From: Polycladomyces subterraneus
GTDB taxonomy: Bacteria; Bacillota; Bacilli; Thermoactinomycetales; JIR-001
Assembly (NCBI RefSeq): GCF_030433435.1
Contig: NZ_JANRHH010000035.1
Span: 1 to 64,000 of the forward strand
Direction of reading: 5' to 3'
Length of the DNA stretch: 64,000 nt
Position 1 is the stretch's first letter, and each line of letters opens with the position of its first letter. Positions 9,161-16,269 of this stretch are shown here, in pieces. The notes below the pieces were generated by a model. That model was not told the DNA's origin, ran no database searches, and saw only the letters and a program-made list of their open reading frames with translations. Both the position numbers and the translations under genes were made by a program.

Positions 9161-10233
9161 TTCTCCTCCTCTTGACGCAAGAGCGGCTCACGCTGACGTA
9201 CCAGAGAAGGTGGCAGATCAGCAAATACGTGCGCAAACAGATGGGAGGCTGGCGGCGCTTCCGCCGATTCCGCCGCACGGACCGCTTCCTCAATCTCCTG
9301 TTTGCAACAGGCTTCCCAATCCCGTTCCTCCGCTTCCGACCACAAGCCCTCCGCCTCCAGCAATTTACGGTAACGCGTCAGGGGGTCACGCAGTTCGACC
9401 CACTCCCGTGCCTCTTCCTGTTCGCGGTACCGTCCCGCATCGTCAGCGGTGGTGTGCGCGCCATGGCGATACGTCACCGCTTCGATCAATGTAGCGCCTT
9501 CCCCAGTGCGCGCCCGTTCGACAGCCTCATTCATCACCGTGTAGACGGCCAACACGTCGTTTCCGTCGACACGCACTCCACGAATCGCATAGGCAGCCGC
9601 CTTTTCCGCCACCGTCTCCGTCGCCGTCTGTCGGGAAAACGGCACACTGATAGCGTACTGATTGTTTTGACAGAAAAAGATCACCGGCAGGCGAAACACG
9701 CCCGCAAAGTTCAATCCCTCATGGAAATCCCCTTCCGAGGTGGCCCCGTCGCCGAAATAGGCCACAGCCACCGACGGTTCCCCCTTCAGCTTGGAGGCCC
9801 AGGCCGCTCCTGCCGCATGAGGGATCTGCGTGGCGATGGGAACGGCCGGTGGGAACAACTTGACGCCTTCCGGCGGACGGCATCCTTCGACCCGTCCCAT
9901 CCAATACAACAAAATTTGTTTCAGCGGCATCCCGGCGATCATGGCAACCCCGTGTTCCCGATAACTCGGGAAAATCCAGTCCTCCCGATTCAGGGCCAAA
10001 GCGCTTCCCACCTGAGCTGCTTCTTGCCCCTGCAATGGCGCATACGTACCGATTCGCCCCTGCCGTTGCAAAATGACCGCACGTTGATCAAACAGGCGAA
10101 TCTTGCGCATCCATTTATAAAACTCAATTTTGAGCGGTCGCTCGATAGGTTTCCATGCTACCTCCCCTTCCGGGGTCAACGTCCCGTCGGGCTGGAGATA
10201 TTGCAGCCCGACTTTTTCCATCTGTCGCAGCAT
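9157..10233 (-). CDS. 2-oxoacid dehydrogenase E1 alpha subunit
   Basis: The 358-residue alpha chain of E1 binds thiamin diphosphate through the motif that runs from GDGATSEGDFHEG to CQNN, and has the phosphorylation-loop-like YRHGAHTTADD near the C-terminus. I take ATG 10233 as the start because AGGGAGG lies ten bases upstream; a TTG nine codons earlier, which would overlap the phenylalanine dehydrogenase stop, has no site. The residues before the catalytic core resemble PdhA of thermophilic bacilli. It follows the dehydrogenase gene by 23 bases, so transcription is shared. The amino-acid dehydrogenase next door would generate its 2-oxoacid substrate. Confidence 0.9.
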   Translation of the reverse strand: MLRQMEKVGLQYLQPDGTLTPEGEVAWKPIERPLKIEFYKWMRKIRLFDQRAVILQRQGRIGTYAPLQGQEAAQVGSALALNREDWIFPSYREHGVAMIAGMPLKQILLYWMGRVEGCRPPEGVKLFPPAVPIATQIPHAAGAAWASKLKGEPSVAVAYFGDGATSEGDFHEGLNFAGVFRLPVIFFCQNNQYAISVPFSRQTATETVAEKAAAYAIRGVRVDGNDVLAVYTVMNEAVERARTGEGATLIEAVTYRHGAHTTADDAGRYREQEEAREWVELRDPLTRYRKLLEAEGLWSEAEERDWEACCKQEIEEAVRAAESAEAPPASHLFAHVFADLPPSLVRQREPLLRQEEEK

Positions 10234-10256
10234 CGACGATTCCTCCCTGGATGGCC

Positions 10257-11342
10257 TCAACGCGTAAACCCGAGAAGGATGCGACGCAGATCGGCCACTT
10301 GCTCCAACCGTTTGACCACCAAACGGTTAGCGGCGCGATAGGTCGGGATATCCTCCTCCCGGGACAATTGGTAAATCCGCAACAACATCTGATAGATGGA
10401 GCGTGTTTTAGCCATCACGCGCTCTTCGTTGTAGCCCTTCAGCTCGTCGGCCACCTGGATTAAGCCGCCGGCGTTAACGAGGTAATCAGGGGCGTACAGA
10501 ATACCCATTTGATGGAGCATGTCACCATGTCGATCCTCTGCCAGCTGGTTGTTGGCTGACCCGACAATGGCTTGGCACTGAAGTTCTGCGATCGTGCGGT
10601 CGTTGATGACACCGCCTTTGGCGCAAGGTGAGAAAATGTCGCAAGCCGTTTGATGAATCGTTTGAATATCCCCGGGCTCCACCTTGTCCGGGTACTGATC
10701 ACACAGCACCTTCACGCGTGACGCATCGATATCGGCAACGACTACCCTCGCTCCTTCCTCCACCAACAATTGCACCAGACGTGTTCCTACCTTACCCGCA
10801 CCCTGTACCGCAACCACGCGCCCCTGCAAGCTAGGAGAACCCCACAGATGTTCGGCGGTCGCCCGCATTCCTTGCAATACGCCAAACGCCGTTGGAATGG
10901 AAGTATCTCCGCTTCCGCCGTAACTTTTGGGCAACCCGACAAACGAATCGGATTCCCGTGCCGCATGCACAAAGTCTTCAGGGTCCGTTCCCATGTCGGT
11001 TCCGGTGAAAAAGCGTCCGTTCAAACCACCGACAAACCGGCCGAACGCCCGAAACAATTCCGGAGTTTTATCCCGACTTGGGTCGCCGATGATCACTGCT
11101 TTTCCGCCGCCGAAATCCACATCGACCACACCGCACTTGTATGTCATGCCCCTGGACAGGCGCATCACATCCTCCAGTGCTTCATCCGTTGTGGCGTACG
11201 GCGCCATCCGGCACCCTCCCAACGCCGGACCCATCGTGGTGTTGTGAATGGCGATGATCGCTTTCAGTCCGGATTGCGGATGGCGACAGAAGATCACTTG
11301 TTCGTGTCCGAATTGGTCCATCAGTTCAAAAATATCTCGCAT
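10257..11342 (-). CDS. pdh: phenylalanine dehydrogenase
   Basis: This NAD-dependent enzyme reversibly deaminates L-phenylalanine to phenylpyruvate and ammonia. The protein (361 residues) follows almost word for word my memory of the Thermoactinomyces intermedius enzyme: FELMDQFGHEQVIFCRHPQ, HNTTMGPALGGCRM, GMTYKC, the catalytic-lysine motif DFGGGKAVIIGDP, FFTGTDMGTDPEDFVHAA and GSANNQLAEDRHGD. The Rossmann motif is VQGAGKVGTRL. I choose ATG 11342 because GGAGGGAG stands just before it and because the known enzyme starts at this methionine; a longer frame upstream (to 11471) lacks support. Leucine dehydrogenase is a relative and weaker alternative; the GGCRM and TDMGTDPEDF motifs argue for phenylalanine dehydrogenase. 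It heads the E1-E2 genes and lies behind paaG. Confidence 0.88.
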   Translation of the reverse strand: MRDIFELMDQFGHEQVIFCRHPQSGLKAIIAIHNTTMGPALGGCRMAPYATTDEALEDVMRLSRGMTYKCGVVDVDFGGGKAVIIGDPSRDKTPELFRAFGRFVGGLNGRFFTGTDMGTDPEDFVHAARESDSFVGLPKSYGGSGDTSIPTAFGVLQGMRATAEHLWGSPSLQGRVVAVQGAGKVGTRLVQLLVEEGARVVVADIDASRVKVLCDQYPDKVEPGDIQTIHQTACDIFSPCAKGGVINDRTIAELQCQAIVGSANNQLAEDRHGDMLHQMGILYAPDYLVNAGGLIQVADELKGYNEERVMAKTRSIYQMLLRIYQLSREEDIPTYRAANRLVVKRLEQVADLRRILLGFTR

Positions 11343-11521
11343 CGTGGCTCCCTCCATGTTGGCAGCATCTTTCACCAACTGCAGGGTCTGTGCCTGTTGA
11401 TTTTTCATCGGGCACCATTCCGTTTCCTCACAGATGTAAGAATTCTCATCCGCCATGCCGTTTTTCCTCATGACTAATGATATGCCTGATCAAATCCGGG
11501 TGTTCGCCCGACGGCTACGGT

Positions 11522-12307
11522 TCATTTTCCTTGGAACTGGGGCTTTCTCTTTTCCGCAAATGCCGTCACGCCTTCACGAAAATCCTCCGTTTTTCCCGCG
11601 ATTTCCTGCATCTGCGCTTCATATTCCAGCGCTTCCTCCAATGAATGCTCCATCCCGTAAAACAGCGCCCGTTTGGTCAGGCTGTACGCCTTGGTCGGTC
11701 CCTGTGCGAGCTGTCTCGCCCATCGGAACGCCTCTTCCTCCAACTGATCGTGTGGCACAATCCGGTTAGCCAGCCCGATCTGTACGGCCTCCTGCGCCTC
11801 TACATCGCGGCCGGTCAGTGCAATCTCCATCGCCCTGCCGAAACCGACCAGGCGCGGAAGGAAATAGCTGGCGCCACTGTCAGGAGCCAAGCCGATCCGC
11901 GCAAACGCCACGATGAATTTCGCCCGGTCGGAGATGATGCGCAAATCGCAGGCCAATGCAAGGCTGCAACCCGCACCGGCTGCCACTCCGTTCACCGACG
12001 CAATTACCGGTTTTTCCATTTGTACGATGGTGCGAACGATCGGGTTGTACCGTGTCCGCACACTGTTGCCGAGAGATAGAGTTTCCAGGTTGGCATCACT
12101 GCGGTCGCGCAAATCCTGCCCAGAACAAAACGCCCTGCCCGCACCGGTCAACAACACTGCGCGCACTTCGGCATCCTTTGCGGCTTCCTTGAGTACTTGC
12201 ACCAATTCGTCATTCATCTGCTGGTTAAATGCGTTGTACACTTCCGGGCGGTTGAGCGTGATAAGGCCTACGCCCGATTCTTTCGTAAATTGCACCGTTT
12301 CCGACAT
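11522..12307 (-). CDS. paaG: PaaG-like enoyl-CoA hydratase/isomerase
   Basis: A 261-residue crotonase-fold protein. In the phenylacetate pathway PaaG isomerises the ring-1,2-epoxide of phenylacetyl-CoA to the oxepin. Supporting motifs are GAGRAFCSGQDLRDR, the oxyanion segment VNGVAAGAGCSLALACD, IGLAPDSGASYFLPR with the acidic residue expected in isomerases, and the end KRKPQFQGK. The start ATG 12307 follows GAAGGAGG; ten upstream in-frame codons are probably not translated. It sits between a PaaF-like hydratase and phenylalanine dehydrogenase on the same strand. The rest of the paa set (paaABCDE, paaK, paaZ) is not in the window, so the role depends on genes elsewhere. A generic enoyl-CoA hydratase is the alternative. 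Confidence 0.75.
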   Translation of the reverse strand: MSETVQFTKESGVGLITLNRPEVYNAFNQQMNDELVQVLKEAAKDAEVRAVLLTGAGRAFCSGQDLRDRSDANLETLSLGNSVRTRYNPIVRTIVQMEKPVIASVNGVAAGAGCSLALACDLRIISDRAKFIVAFARIGLAPDSGASYFLPRLVGFGRAMEIALTGRDVEAQEAVQIGLANRIVPHDQLEEEAFRWARQLAQGPTKAYSLTKRALFYGMEHSLEEALEYEAQMQEIAGKTEDFREGVTAFAEKRKPQFQGK

Positions 12308-12367
12308 AAACACTCCTCCTTCAGATGTCTGATTCACTCGATTTGCCTTAGCTTTGTGATCCCTGTT

Positions 12368-13150
12368 CTATTTACCTTGAAACCGTGGTTTCCGTTTCTC
12401 GATAAACGCGCGCATTCCTTCTTTTTGATCTTCAGTGGAAAACAGGAAATAAAACAGCTTTTGCTCGTAATCCAGTCCGTTTTCCAACGTCGTGTCCATC
12501 GCCTTGAGTACCGCCTGCTTGGCTAACCGTACAGCGACCGGTGGTTGTTGGGCGATCTTTTTGGCGAGATTCATCGCTTCCGCTTCCAACAATTCAGGCG
12601 GAACCACCCGGTTGATCAGACCGGCCTGAAGTGCTTCCCGCGCGGTCATCGATCGGCCGGTCAATATCATTTCCATCGCCCGCACCTTCCCGACGGCACG
12701 CGTCAACCGCTGGGTGCCGCCCGCTCCCGGCATAACGCCGAGCAGGATTTCCGGTTGGCCGAACACAGCCGTCTCGGAAGCGACGATCAAATCACAAGCC
12801 ATAGCTAATTCGCAACCGCCTCCCAACGCATACCCACTGACCGCCGCGATCAACGGCTTAGTCAACTTTCGGATGCGGTCCCATTCGGCGAGCTGATCCT
12901 GAATGAGCATCTCCACGGACGACGCTTCCGCCATCTCCGGGATATCCGCCCCGGCTGCGAATGCTTTCTCATTGCCTGTAATGACCATACAACGGACATT
13001 TTCGTCGCGGTCCATTTCCGTCAACACAGTCACCAGTTCCGAAACCAGCTGTGAGTTCAATGCATTCAACACTTCCGGCCGGTTCAAGCGGATCCAACCC
13101 ACGTTTTCCTGAATCGAAGCAACAATGTAGCGATAATCAGGGTTTCCCAC
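12368..13150 (-). CDS. paaF: PaaF-like enoyl-CoA hydratase
   Basis: A 260-residue crotonase with the typical catalytic pair: Glu in VSGYALGGGCELAMACD and Glu in FGQPEILLGVMPGAGGTQRL, both needed for water addition to enoyl-CoA. In the phenylacetate route PaaF hydrates 2,3-dehydroadipyl-CoA; in fatty-acid oxidation the same fold hydrates straight-chain enoyl-CoA. The start is GTG 13150 just after GGGGGTGG. It is the first gene of the operon, about 60 bases from the paaG start, and its leader holds a cre-like CcpA site. The assignment to PaaF rather than a generic hydratase rests on the linked paaG-like and phenylalanine dehydrogenase genes. Confidence 0.7.
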   Translation of the reverse strand: MGNPDYRYIVASIQENVGWIRLNRPEVLNALNSQLVSELVTVLTEMDRDENVRCMVITGNEKAFAAGADIPEMAEASSVEMLIQDQLAEWDRIRKLTKPLIAAVSGYALGGGCELAMACDLIVASETAVFGQPEILLGVMPGAGGTQRLTRAVGKVRAMEMILTGRSMTAREALQAGLINRVVPPELLEAEAMNLAKKIAQQPPVAVRLAKQAVLKAMDTTLENGLDYEQKLFYFLFSTEDQKEGMRAFIEKRKPRFQGK

Positions 13151-13177
13151 TGGCCCACCCCCTGCAACGACTCGGAT

Positions 13178-13191
13178 TTAAAGCGCTTACA
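13178..13191. promoter_or_regulatory. cre-like CcpA operator
   Basis: TTAAAGCGCTTACA, on the minus strand TGTAAGCGCTTTAA, fits the catabolite-responsive element consensus TGWAANCGNTNWCA at nearly all positions. It lies between the putative promoter near 13222-13251 and the GTG start at 13150, a position that would block transcription when preferred sugars are present. Confidence 0.6.
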
Positions 13192-13221
13192 TTTCCGGTT
13201 ATTAAGAAAAAAACGTGTATA

Positions 13222-13251
13222 TATAATCGTTTGTATATTCTATTCTACCAA
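13222..13251 (-). promoter_or_regulatory. promoter candidate of the phenylalanine catabolic operon
   Basis: On the minus strand TTGGTA (13251-13246) stands 18-19 bases before ATTATA/TTATAT (13227-13221), about 30 bases upstream of the cre-like site. The match is moderate. Confidence 0.35.
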
Positions 13252-13320
13252 TCTCCCGGCAGATTGTCAGTGTCACGCTGTACAGCACAAAAGAGGAAAT
13301 GTTTCCCCACCAAAAACAAA

Positions 13321-13339
13321 AAAAGAGCCCTTGCGGGCC
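13321..13339 (-). terminator. intrinsic terminator after the AbrB-like gene
   Basis: On the minus strand GCCC-GCAA-GGGC is followed by TCTTTTTTTG, just downstream of the stop at 13347. Confidence 0.65.
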
Positions 13340-13346
13340 GATCCGG

Positions 13347-13595
13347 TCAGGAGACGTATTTTCTCGTTTCCTCAAGACAAGTTTCGCACAAGATTTTGCC
13401 TTTGAAATACAACAGTTTTTCCATTCCGCCGCAAAACACGCAGGACGGATTGTATTTCTGCAGGACTATGCAGTCGTCATTGACAAAAATCTCCACACCG
13501 TCATGCGGTTGAATGTTCATCATGTCCCGCAACTCTTTGGGCAACACAATCCGTCCGAGATGATCTACTTTGCGCACAATGCCAATCCCGTTCAT
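13347..13595 (-). CDS. AbrB-family transcription regulator with a CxxC/CxxC tail
   Basis: An 82-residue protein. Residues 1-48 are the swapped-hairpin DNA-binding domain of AbrB/SpoVT (GIVRKVDHLGRIVLPKELRD and the IFVNDDCIVLQKY strand). The C-terminal part differs from classical AbrB: it carries CVFCGG and CETCLEE, two CxxC pairs about 18 residues apart that could bind zinc. The start ATG 13595 follows GAGGGGAATGTG. It stands alone between the operon above and rsgI, with its own terminator. By homology it should be a transition-state regulator that binds many promoters; targets are not visible. The frame continues upstream as overlap with rsgI, which I do not regard as coding. Confidence 0.85.
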   Translation of the reverse strand: MNGIGIVRKVDHLGRIVLPKELRDMMNIQPHDGVEIFVNDDCIVLQKYNPSCVFCGGMEKLLYFKGKILCETCLEETRKYVS

Positions 13596-13656
13596 CACAT
13601 TCCCCTCACTACGCAGATAGTAGTATTTTCGGGGAGGGTCGATACAATACCAGTAG

Positions 13657-14880
13657 CTAGGGGAGTGGGATCGGAGCGACAAAACCCATTGCCGGTAAGG
13701 ACTGGGAATCGGCGGAAGAAGACGGTGCTCCCTCCGCTTGGTCGGCGTGCGCCCCTTCATCCTGATCGGTATCATTTTCGGAGTCAGCAGGCTGATTCGG
13801 TTTCGCCTGCTGATCTTTTTGATCCTGACCTCCATCACCGCCGCTGCTCTCTTGACCCCCCTGGTTATCAGCCGCACCGGTGTTGTTTTGATTTGGCGGT
13901 GACGATTCCGGGTCGCCCGCGGGAGCCGTGGTCTGCCCATTGTCCGCTGCACTGTTGGACGGGTTTTCCACATCCGAAGTCTGTGGCGAATCGGTAGCAG
14001 ATCCATCCGAAGGGGGCGATTCCGTCCCCGCAGGGGCCAGATTTTCTTCCGACTGTGCGGGTGGTTCGTCGGTGTTGCCCGAATTTTGAGGAGCATGGTC
14101 ACCCGGTTGTGTAGCCGGGGTCGGTTCCTGCAGCCAATCTTTCCACTGTTTCTCCGGTGGTGGATCGGTCAATACCGGTTCCACGGTTTTCAGCTGATTC
14201 ATCAACTGGGAGATTGAGGCATTGGCCACGACAGTCGTCGAGATGGGAGCTCCTTCCCGTTTCGCCAACAACCAGACGGCGTATTTGCCGAGCGACAACC
14301 CGGTGCCCTCCGCTTTGTCGCGCAGTTCCTTGGGCAGCGGCAAAGTGTACACATTCAATGCAGTGGCCAGATGAGGCTGATGTCGGATCTCTCGTCGGAT
14401 CTGTTCCAACAAAGGTTTCACTGATCCCTTGTCAGTGACGCCAGACAACACAATTCCCTCTTTGCCCCGGATGTATCCGCGATCACGCGCCCGTTCGATA
14501 AACGAGACCACAAACTTCCGGATATTTTGTCGTTGCCAATCCATCCCTCGCATCAACTGTCGGGCGGACTGATTGAGCGGCCGTACCATGACCACTTCCT
14601 GCCGACCATTGATGCCCAGCTCCAAGCTGGGATTCATGTCGATGTATACGTACGTTTCCGCTTTTGTGTCCGAAGGGATCATCCACGGCAACAAAAGGAA
14701 TATCCCAGCAATGAGAGCCGCCATGGCAAAGGCGATGGAACCCCATCTCCAAACCGGATTCATGTGGGTGTCGGGCACGATCACTTCGTCTCCGGGTTGG
14801 GCGTGGTGATGCTGTTTGGGAACGTGCAAAAATTCGCCGTCCGACGTCATCACAACCCAATTGCACGAACCGACCTCCAT
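13657..14880 (-). CDS. rsgI: anti-sigma-I factor RsgI
   Basis: A membrane protein of 407 residues that holds sigma-I inactive. The N-terminal RsgI domain (about 1-40) has the pattern MEVGSCNWVVMTSDGEFLHVP; one transmembrane helix follows at about 46-68. The extracytoplasmic region begins YVYIDMNPSLELGINGRQEV, typical of the family. The last 150 residues are low-complexity, rich in Pro, Asp, Gln and Ser, and look like a wall-spanning stalk without a recognisable carbohydrate-binding module. The start ATG 14880 overlaps the sigI stop as TAATG behind AAGGG, so the two are translationally coupled. An alternative GTG six codons earlier is less likely. The 3' end, with Pro-rich residues, lies 62 bases before the AbrB-like gene. 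Confidence 0.88.
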   Translation of the reverse strand: MEVGSCNWVVMTSDGEFLHVPKQHHHAQPGDEVIVPDTHMNPVWRWGSIAFAMAALIAGIFLLLPWMIPSDTKAETYVYIDMNPSLELGINGRQEVVMVRPLNQSARQLMRGMDWQRQNIRKFVVSFIERARDRGYIRGKEGIVLSGVTDKGSVKPLLEQIRREIRHQPHLATALNVYTLPLPKELRDKAEGTGLSLGKYAVWLLAKREGAPISTTVVANASISQLMNQLKTVEPVLTDPPPEKQWKDWLQEPTPATQPGDHAPQNSGNTDEPPAQSEENLAPAGTESPPSDGSATDSPQTSDVENPSNSAADNGQTTAPAGDPESSPPNQNNTGAADNQGGQESSGGDGGQDQKDQQAKPNQPADSENDTDQDEGAHADQAEGAPSSSADSQSLPAMGFVAPIPLP

Positions 14881-15668
14881 TATGATTCCCTTTCGCACAG
14901 CAACAACCCCCCCTTCTTGCCGGACGACAGGCCGAGATATTCCCGCATCAAAGGCAAGTCCTCGACCAATACCACCGTCAGTGCAACCAGGTATTTGCGA
15001 TGCCTTTGCAAGGTCCTTCGGTGCAACCCGATCCGGCTCGCCAGCTCTTTACCCGGCTTGACCTGCTCATAGAAATCATGCAACAGTTCTTTGTCAGCCA
15101 CAATGCGGCTGGCGATCTCCAGCAAATGCTCGCGTGTATCCCGGTGTTTGGGGGAGGCTTTCACCAAATCGGACATCTTGATGCCAAACCGTTCCAGACA
15201 TTGCGAAAAATGTTTCACTTCCAATCGGCGTGCCCGCGCCAACTCTTCCTCCTGATACTGCACAAAGGATCGGGACACCACTTCTGAATAATGAGGCTCA
15301 TTCTCCTTGGCGTTTGGCGGCACCAACGGTACCTGATTTGCATGTTTTTTTTCATGACGATAATAATCGATGAGGCGTCGATGGATCACCATGTACGCGA
15401 AGGACAGGAACGAACTCGATTGTTCCGGTTCGTAGCGGCTGATAGCCTCGTTCAACCCGACCAACGCTATGGTGAACTCGTCATCCTGTTTGCTGATCTG
15501 CCGTTTACAAATCTTGGAGGCCACGCGAAGTATGTAGGGTTCAAGGTCTCTTAACAAATCATCGCGGGTCTCGCCGGATTTGGCAGCTTGGGCTTCCCTT
15601 ACGCGTGCTTCAATCTCGGGTTTTTGCTCCAAAAGATCCCCGCTACCCGGCACTTGCAATACCGACAC
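14880..15668 (-). CDS. sigI: RNA polymerase sigma factor SigI
   Basis: A 262-residue member of the sigma-I branch of sigma-70 factors, which direct heat-shock and cell-wall related genes in bacilli and cellulase genes in clostridia. Region 2 is visible in LEPYILRVASKICKRQISKQDDEF and IHRRLIDYYRHEKK; the C-terminal SigI domain has the helix-turn-helix GKELASRIGLHRRTLQRHRKYL. The start is uncertain: GTG 15668 lies very close to AGGGAGAG, and a TTG three codons later has better spacing. It is followed directly by its anti-sigma gene. Autoregulation by sigma-I is usual in the family; I could not identify a sigma-I promoter with confidence in the 160 bases upstream. Confidence 0.88.
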   Translation of the reverse strand: MSVLQVPGSGDLLEQKPEIEARVREAQAAKSGETRDDLLRDLEPYILRVASKICKRQISKQDDEFTIALVGLNEAISRYEPEQSSSFLSFAYMVIHRRLIDYYRHEKKHANQVPLVPPNAKENEPHYSEVVSRSFVQYQEEELARARRLEVKHFSQCLERFGIKMSDLVKASPKHRDTREHLLEIASRIVADKELLHDFYEQVKPGKELASRIGLHRRTLQRHRKYLVALTVVLVEDLPLMREYLGLSSGKKGGLLLCERES

Positions 15669-15831
15669 CTCTCCCTACTCTATGTATTCGTAAACGCATC
15701 CGTTTTTCTGTCCTTCATTATGCTTCCTAATTGTACCACGTTTTCGACCGATCGTCCGCAAAATTCAAGGATTTCATCACATAAGATAAGGAATAATAGC
15801 GAAAGATATAGAAAAAGGAGGTAAAATTGAG

Positions 15832-15984
15832 ATGGAAAAGGAAGATAAGAGACCCCATCCTCCCCGTTTTGCTCCGGGAATGACGGATGAGCAACTGGAG
15901 GAAAACGCTACACCAGAGGAGATCGCCCGGGGCAACTCGACCAGTGTGACCCGGTTGGAACAAGATCGATATGTGGACGAATAG
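15832..15984 (+). CDS. small acidic protein of unknown function, 50 residues
   Basis: A short plus-strand frame starts at ATG 15832 right after a near-perfect AAAGGAGG site and ends at TAG 15984. The product MEKEDKRPHPPRFAPG... is strongly charged, rich in Glu, Arg and Pro, with no signal peptide or membrane segment. It is divergent from sigI across about 160 bases. The strong ribosome binding site and absence of rare features argue that it is real. I do not recognise a family; small acidic soluble proteins of this size are common in spore formers. Confidence 0.6.
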   Translation: MEKEDKRPHPPRFAPGMTDEQLEENATPEEIARGNSTSVTRLEQDRYVDE

Positions 15985-16269
15985 GGTATTCGGACAACCA
16001 AGCGGCAGAAGTATGCAGCAATAAGCTGGACTCATTGTTACAATCGAGATTGATCTACACAACAGAGAAGAGGGAACCCATTAGCGGGTTCCCCGAGACT
16101 GCTGCAAAGAGATTTAGCCATTTGATTTCGGGGAGCGGGTCCGAATTTCTCGACGAACGAATCTCATTGTTGCTACGGAGCGGAGACGGGAAATCGGAGC
16201 ACACGACCTTTGTCAAATCCTGAGAGAACCGATTACGGGCTCCGCCTGCTTCAAAAGATCCCAACTTGA
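15985..16269. other. intergenic stretch without a gene
   Basis: About 285 bases between the small acidic protein and the acyl-CoA synthetase stop. It holds one hairpin (GGGAACCC/GGGTTCCC, 16071-16092) and no frame with a ribosome binding site. No other feature is visible. Confidence 0.5.

Noticed and set aside
9148-10341. 397-codon plus-strand frame opposite E1 alpha
   Set aside because: Shadow frame rich in Arg, Phe and Pro without domain signatures.
11343-11471. 43-residue N-terminal extension of phenylalanine dehydrogenase
   Set aside because: The internal ATG has GGAGGGAG and matches the known start of the Thermoactinomyces enzyme.
13596-14102. N-terminal extension that would fuse a basic domain to the AbrB-like protein
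   Set aside because: It is an alternative frame over rsgI; the internal ATG at 13595 has a proper site and gives the exact AbrB length.
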